Of a stretch of DNA of 64,000 nucleotides, positions 62,678 to 64,000 are shown one piece after another (the first letter of the stretch is position 1; every line of letters starts with the position of its first letter). Source of the DNA: an uncultured archaeon (lineage in GTDB: Archaea > Thermoplasmatota > Thermoplasmata > Thermoplasmatales > Thermoplasmataceae); contig CP009479.1 of NCBI GenBank assembly GCA_000965745.1, positions 1,560,457 through 1,624,456 on the forward strand. Direction: 5' to 3'. The notes beneath the pieces were generated by a model. It worked only from the letters and a program-made list of their open reading frames with translations, ran no database searches and was not told the origin of the DNA. Both the position numbers and the translations under genes were made by a program.

Positions 62678-63991
62678 TTAGAAGCCCGGCTCTTTGAGGT
62701 GCCAGTCTGTAAGCTTCTGGTACTCAATTCCAAGAGACACAGTTCGGGCATCGCAATTCCTCAACGAGACAACCTGGAGGCCAACAGGCAGACCCGCAGA
62801 GAATCCGCAAGGCAGCGACAGCGCAGGCATTCCAAGGTAATTGAACTCCGCCTGGAACATGGCATATTCCGCATGGGCCGCCAGATCCATTTCATCGAAC
62901 TCCTTGACTCTGGGGGCAGTTCTGGGAAGTGTTGGGGAAAGAAGTATGTCCAGTCCTTTCATCTGCCCTTTCATCCTTTCATAAAGGACATCACGCTTCC
63001 TGAGTGCCTGGATGTAATCGACTGCCTTTCGACTGAGACCCGCCTCAATCTGCTCTATGGACGTGCCCATATACATGCTTGGGTCCGATGCATACATATC
63101 CCGGTGAACAGTTGCAATCTCAGCCGTATCAATTATCTCGTGCAATCTTGCAGATTCCTCCAGCGCATCAGACTTGAAATCCACCGTTTCGACAATCCCC
63201 TCGGATTCGAGTGCGTCTATGGAAGAGTACACCACTTTTCGCACCTGTGGATCGGTCTCATCAAGATAGTCACTGATTATGCCCGCTTTCATGGGTACCC
63301 TCGGGGGAGGCACATCCATTGGACTGCCCATGGCTTCCATAACAAGGGGTATATCTTCGGCATACCTCACCATCGGGCCAACATGATCAAGGGACCATGA
63401 CTCGGGAAACACTCCGACCACTGGAACGGAGCCATAGGTAGGTTTAAGGCCGGTAACCCCGCACATCGCAGCTGGAATTCTGATGGAGCCGCCAGTGTCT
63501 GAGCCAAGCGCAAAAACTGCCATTCCTGCTGCAAGTGCAGCTGCTGATCCTCCGCTTGAGCCACCGGGAATTCTATTTGCATCATACGGGTTTACAGTGG
63601 GAGGGCTTTCCATTCCGAGCGCGAACTCATGCGTGTTGGTTTTCCCAAGAATGTAGGCGCCTGCCTTGACAAGCCTGTTAACAACTTCCGCACTTGTTTC
63701 TGGAATGTTGGATGAAAATCTGCTGTTGCCATAGGTGGTCCGTATTCCCTTTGTATCTATCAGATCCTTGGCTGAGACCGGTATGCCGTGCAACGGGCCC
63801 GAAAATTTGCTCTCCCTTGCAAGAGAAGATAATCTCTCCGCGTCCTCCCCGGCATTCCGGCTCAGCGTTGTATAGCTTTTTATTGCCCCGTCAAGCTTAT
63901 CAATATTCGAAACCAGGGCCTCGTAAAATTCACTTGGGATGAGGTCTCCGCTTTTTATTTCTGCTGCTGCCTGTTTAACACTCTTGATCAT
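62678..63991 (-). CDS. amidase (GatA-like amidase signature family)
   Basis: A 437-residue amidase. The Ser-cisSer-Lys triad is visible in VSAKD, in PGGSSGGSAAALAAG and in GSDTGGSIRIPAA. The family includes GatA (Glu-tRNA amidotransferase subunit) and small-molecule amidases. The absence of adjacent gatB or gatC and the aromatic substrate-side residues favour a free amidase, but GatA is not excluded. The start lies close to the window edge, and the ATG at 63991 gives a complete N-terminus. Confidence 0.85.
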   Translation of the reverse strand: MIKSVKQAAAEIKSGDLIPSEFYEALVSNIDKLDGAIKSYTTLSRNAGEDAERLSSLARESKFSGPLHGIPVSAKDLIDTKGIRTTYGNSRFSSNIPETSAEVVNRLVKAGAYILGKTNTHEFALGMESPPTVNPYDANRIPGGSSGGSAAALAAGMAVFALGSDTGGSIRIPAAMCGVTGLKPTYGSVPVVGVFPESWSLDHVGPMVRYAEDIPLVMEAMGSPMDVPPPRVPMKAGIISDYLDETDPQVRKVVYSSIDALESEGIVETVDFKSDALEESARLHEIIDTAEIATVHRDMYASDPSMYMGTSIEQIEAGLSRKAVDYIQALRKRDVLYERMKGQMKGLDILLSPTLPRTAPRVKEFDEMDLAAHAEYAMFQAEFNYLGMPALSLPCGFSAGLPVGLQVVSLRNCDARTVSLGIEYQKLTDWHLKEPGF

Positions 63992-64000
63992 CGGGTTCAG

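Noticed and set aside
1-64000. CRISPR arrays
   Set aside because: No regularly spaced repeats were seen; the Cas1 fragment stands alone.

Overview
The window looks like a chromosomal segment of a Thermoplasmatales-type archaeon. The evidence is a VAT/Cdc48 AAA ATPase, archaeal release factor aRF1, a UPF0147 protein, the Thermoplasma-style mevalonate-3-phosphate branch, surface proteins anchored by one C-terminal helix, and TATA boxes about 25 bases upstream of start codons (leaderless mRNAs, often with GTG or TTG starts). No rRNA and no CRISPR array were seen. One intact tRNA gene, tRNA-Leu(UAG), is present.

Layout. 1-2771 (minus strand): a four-gene cluster resembling the core of a conjugation/DNA-import machine, with a small two-helix pilin-like protein, a VirB6/CedA-like membrane protein, a VirB3/PrgI-like protein and the start of a VirB4/CedB-like ATPase that runs off the left edge. 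2834-8597: housekeeping genes (thioesterase, rpiA, regulators, UPF0147, a zinc-type reductase, a ThiF/MoeB E1-like enzyme, a HAD phosphatase, a thiamine-binding protein). 8675-14873: a PadR-controlled efflux operon (ABC-2 ATPase and permease, second PadR, MFS exporter, surface protein), whose promoter abuts an IS605 remnant. 14919-17812: a radical-SAM paralogue without its cluster cysteines, then a complete IS200/IS605 element. 17809-22402: pyrH, aRF1, PRC-barrel protein, VAT. 23117-31248: methyltransferase, FAD oxidase, homoserine kinase, a cystathionine synthase/lyase-like enzyme, and a minus-strand mevalonate operon.

31362-50440 is an accessory region. It holds toxin-antitoxin systems (VapBC, two MazF loci of which one is dead, and an AbrB-PIN pair split by an IS256-type element), a duplicated half tRNA-Leu gene, an IS21 remnant, a broken Cas1 gene, a two-lobed DTG aspartic protease and many decayed fragments. 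50524-63991 returns to ordinary genes: a SEC-C protein, SDR and cysteine hydrolases, aspartokinase and aspartate-semialdehyde dehydrogenase, a polytopic membrane protein paired with a CuA-like cupredoxin, a beta-helix surface protein and a GatA-like amidase.

How the genes work together. Aspartokinase, aspartate-semialdehyde dehydrogenase and homoserine kinase give three of the five steps from aspartate to threonine, and the PLP enzyme fits downstream sulfur amino acid metabolism. The mevalonate operon supplies isoprenoids for archaeal lipids. The strongest candidate for an undescribed system is the Ced/type-IV-like module at the left edge. A second candidate is the cupredoxin and CxCxxC membrane-protein pair at 57.5-59.7 kb.
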